Shown in pieces: positions 11,660-13,547 of a DNA stretch of 13,547 nt (position 1 is the first letter of the stretch; every line of letters begins with the position of its first letter). The notes beneath the pieces are model-generated. The model had not been told where the DNA came from, ran no database searches, and saw nothing but the letters and a program-made list of their open reading frames with translations. A program made the translations under genes and the position numbers. This DNA is from JBEKYH01 sp049511115 (lineage in GTDB: Bacteria; Planctomycetota; Phycisphaerae; Tepidisphaerales; Tepidisphaeraceae). Where the stretch lies: positions 1-13,547 of the forward strand of contig JBEKYH010000077.1 of NCBI GenBank assembly GCA_049511115.1, in the 5' to 3' direction.

Positions 11660-13547
11660 CTATTTCATTTCCTCAATCCACTCCGTCAGCAACTTCTCCG
11701 CATTCGGATCCTCCACATTCGTCGCCAGCGGCGGCATGCGCGGCGCTCCATGTCCTTCAACGCGCTTCATCAACATCGAATGAACCGTATCTCCCGGCAC
11801 CACAACCTTCGCGGCCTTGTCCCCCCGGTCGCTCACCAGCGCCCCGCCGATCAGGCCGGCCAGATTCGTCGCCGTCGTCGGCCGCGCATCCCACAATCCC
11901 TGCACCACGCCGCCGGGCTGATGACACTGCACGCAGTTCGCTGCCAGATACGAGCGCACGCGCCATTCCAGCGGCGCCGTTGTATCGTCCGCCTTGGCAT
12001 ACGCGCCCAGCGTTTTCACGTCGGGAATAGTTGTCCCGCTATCGAAATATCCGGCCTTGGCCAACATTTCGATCTGGTTTTCCGACCCCGCTCCGTTGCC
12101 ATTAAGCTGCCACGTATTGAACCCCAGCGCCCCGCCGGCCACATCCGTGTGACAATTGAGGCATTCGCTTTGACTGGGGTAATGCCAGGTTTGCTTCTTC
12201 ACCACATTGCCGTCGGTGATATCCAACGTCTCGTCCATGCCGCTTTCGGGCACGAGGTCGGCGTCGGAACCATCGGCACGCCATTTATACGTGATCCCAT
12301 AGACTCCGCCGGCGGTCTTCACGAGGAACCGCGTCTCCAGCCGCCGGCGCGTGGTCGGGTCGCCGCGCGTCATCTCCATCTCGAAATTCTTCACCCAGAC
12401 CATTCCCGCGGGAAAAGTCCAATTGCCGGTGGAATTAAACCCGATCGTGTCGGAAGGATTGGCCACCATGAACCATCGTTGTTTGATCGCGTAATCCGAC
12501 CAGAACGTGACGTTAGGCTGATACGGCACCAGCCCGTCCACCGGCTCCAGAGTCTTCAAATCCTTAAACGCTCCCACCTGCGACAGCCGCGGCGGCGGCG
12601 CGTCGCCGCGCACGCCCGTGCGCACGAGCCGCTTGATTCTGCCGTTCGGTTGCGAATTGAGTGGGCCAATGTCCGTCATTAACACATCCCCGTTGCGCGG
12701 ATCGGACGTGAATTCCACCGGCTGCCCGACATTGGTGGCCAACAGTTGCGGCGTCCATTTGCCGTCCTTTTCGCGCAACGCCCAGACGCGTTTGCTTACA
12801 TAGTCGCCGAAGATATACGCCCCCGTCAGTTCCGCCAGCTTAGTCCCGCGATAAATAAACCCGCCCGAAATGCTGTTGCCCGAGAATACGCCTGACACGT
12901 TCTTATGGCCGTAGTCATAGATCGGATCGATCAGTTTCGCCCCGGCAGGCAGGCTCGCCATCCTCGGCCCCGGATGCAATCCCTCGCGGTAACTCCATCC
13001 ATAGTTTCCGCCTTTGACGATAATGTCCACTTCCTCCCACAGGTCCTGCCCCACGTCGGCCGCGAACATCCGCCCGGTAGGGTCATCAATCGAAAATCGC
13101 CAAGCATTCCGCAGCCCGTTGGCGTAGATTTCCGTGCGCACCTTCGCCGGGTCCACATTCCGCCCGAAATAATTCTTCACTCCGACCAGCGGATTGTCAG
13201 CCGGCACTTTGTAATTGGCGTGCCCGTTCGTCATGTTCACTGCCGACGGAAAAATCGCGTCGTCTTGGACGTGCTTATTCGGTTCCAGATTCTCCGGCCG
13301 CCGATCCACATCAAGGCGATAAATCGCCGCGAAAAAATCCTTGTCGATCCAGCGCGCATTATCGAATGAGTCGTTGGCGTCCCCTTCATCGCCAATCGAC
13401 GTGTACAGATATCCGTCCTGGCCGAAGATGACGCATCCGCCGTTGTGGTTGGGAGCCTTGTCCAATTGCGTGATCAGCGGCACTTCGCTGGTCATGTCCG
13501 CCTGGTTGGGATCCGTCTTGGACACGCTGAAGCGCGACACGCGATCA
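11660..13547 (-). CDS. Glucose/sorbosone dehydrogenase-like protein fused to cytochrome c-type heme-binding regions, partial
   Basis: The gene runs off the right edge; the frame is open to the last base, so the N-terminus is missing. About 629 codons are visible. The first half (about 13547-12600) is a six-bladed beta-propeller of the PQQ-dependent sugar-dehydrogenase type, with N-H-N-G-G (13436-13450), I-G-D-E-G-D, G-L-R-N-A-W-R-F, G-Q-D-L-W-E-E-V-D and G-N-Y-G-W. The second half resembles the HNE_0200-type domain (TIGR03806 as I recall it) with heme motif CLNCH (12149-12163), and a C-terminal cytochrome c-like region with CVQCH (11921-11935) and a possible axial Met in R-M-P-P. Such proteins are probably periplasmic, oxidising sugars or other alcohols and passing electrons to the attached hemes (inference). 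It ends convergent with the HigA-like gene, 17 nt apart. Confidence 0.88.
   Translation of the reverse strand, partial: DRVSRFSVSKTDPNQADMTSEVPLITQLDKAPNHNGGCVIFGQDGYLYTSIGDEGDANDSFDNARWIDKDFFAAIYRLDVDRRPENLEPNKHVQDDAIFPSAVNMTNGHANYKVPADNPLVGVKNYFGRNVDPAKVRTEIYANGLRNAWRFSIDDPTGRMFAADVGQDLWEEVDIIVKGGNYGWSYREGLHPGPRMASLPAGAKLIDPIYDYGHKNVSGVFSGNSISGGFIYRGTKLAELTGAYIFGDYVSKRVWALREKDGKWTPQLLATNVGQPVEFTSDPRNGDVLMTDIGPLNSQPNGRIKRLVRTGVRGDAPPPRLSQVGAFKDLKTLEPVDGLVPYQPNVTFWSDYAIKQRWFMVANPSDTIGFNSTGNWTFPAGMVWVKNFEMEMTRGDPTTRRRLETRFLVKTAGGVYGITYKWRADGSDADLVPESGMDETLDITDGNVVKKQTWHYPSQSECLNCHTDVAGGALGFNTWQLNGNGAGSENQIEMLAKAGYFDSGTTIPDVKTLGAYAKADDTTAPLEWRVRSYLAANCVQCHQPGGVVQGLWDARPTTATNLAGLIGGALVSDRGDKAAKVVVPGDTVHSMLMKRVEGHGAPRMPPLATNVEDPNAEKLLTEWIEEMK

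Noticed and set aside
11750..12682. Plus-strand open frame (310 codons) opposite the dehydrogenase-cytochrome gene
   Set aside because: Shadow frame; the opposite strand carries two heme motifs and propeller motifs.

Overview
The window looks like a chromosomal segment of a Gram-negative-type bacterium with a GC content I estimate by eye at just under 60%. The best guess is a member of the Planctomycetota or a close relative. This rests on gene content: a sugar-dehydrogenase-like protein fused to heme-binding regions, a Uma2-family nuclease, a threonine-synthase-like/MoaD-like/NIL cluster, and short GC-rich dispersed repeats between genes. No rRNA, tRNA or CRISPR array is visible, so the lineage is inference.

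Left part (1-3226). A partial 7Fe-type ferredoxin gene runs off the left edge on the minus strand. It is divergent from a small lipoprotein gene, which ends in a good intrinsic terminator. A class B penicillin-binding protein follows on the plus strand. The gap after it (3029-3226) holds two hairpin-forming repeats.

Middle part (3227-8389, minus strand). Five closely packed genes read in the order threonine-synthase-like PLP enzyme, MoaD/ThiS-like sulfur carrier, stand-alone NIL-domain protein, Uma2-family nuclease, RNase R. Junctions are 34 nt, 12 nt, a 1-nt TAATG overlap, and 0 nt (TAAATG). The first three genes suggest sulfur-carrier-dependent amino-acid synthesis (homocysteine or cysteine type). 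The last two are nucleic-acid enzymes that appear to be translated with them. The Uma2 protein carries an internal 37-residue duplication at an exact 50-residue period.

Right part (8458-13547). Upstream of the thrC-like gene lies a gene that appears to fuse a ribbon-helix-helix-type N-terminus to an RNA ligase resembling vertebrate RLIG1 (DUF5565). It has its own sigma70-like promoter with an inverted repeat over the -10 box, beside an AT-rich patch. Then come a small secreted protein of unknown function, an aldo/keto reductase, an orphan HigA-type antitoxin on the plus strand with a TTG start, and a partial glucose/sorbosone dehydrogenase fused to two CxxCH heme-binding regions that runs off the right edge.

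The most notable items are the RHH-RNA ligase fusion, the thrC/MoaD/NIL cluster whose carrier protein ends in GGGR rather than GG, and the duplicated Uma2 gene coupled to RNase R.
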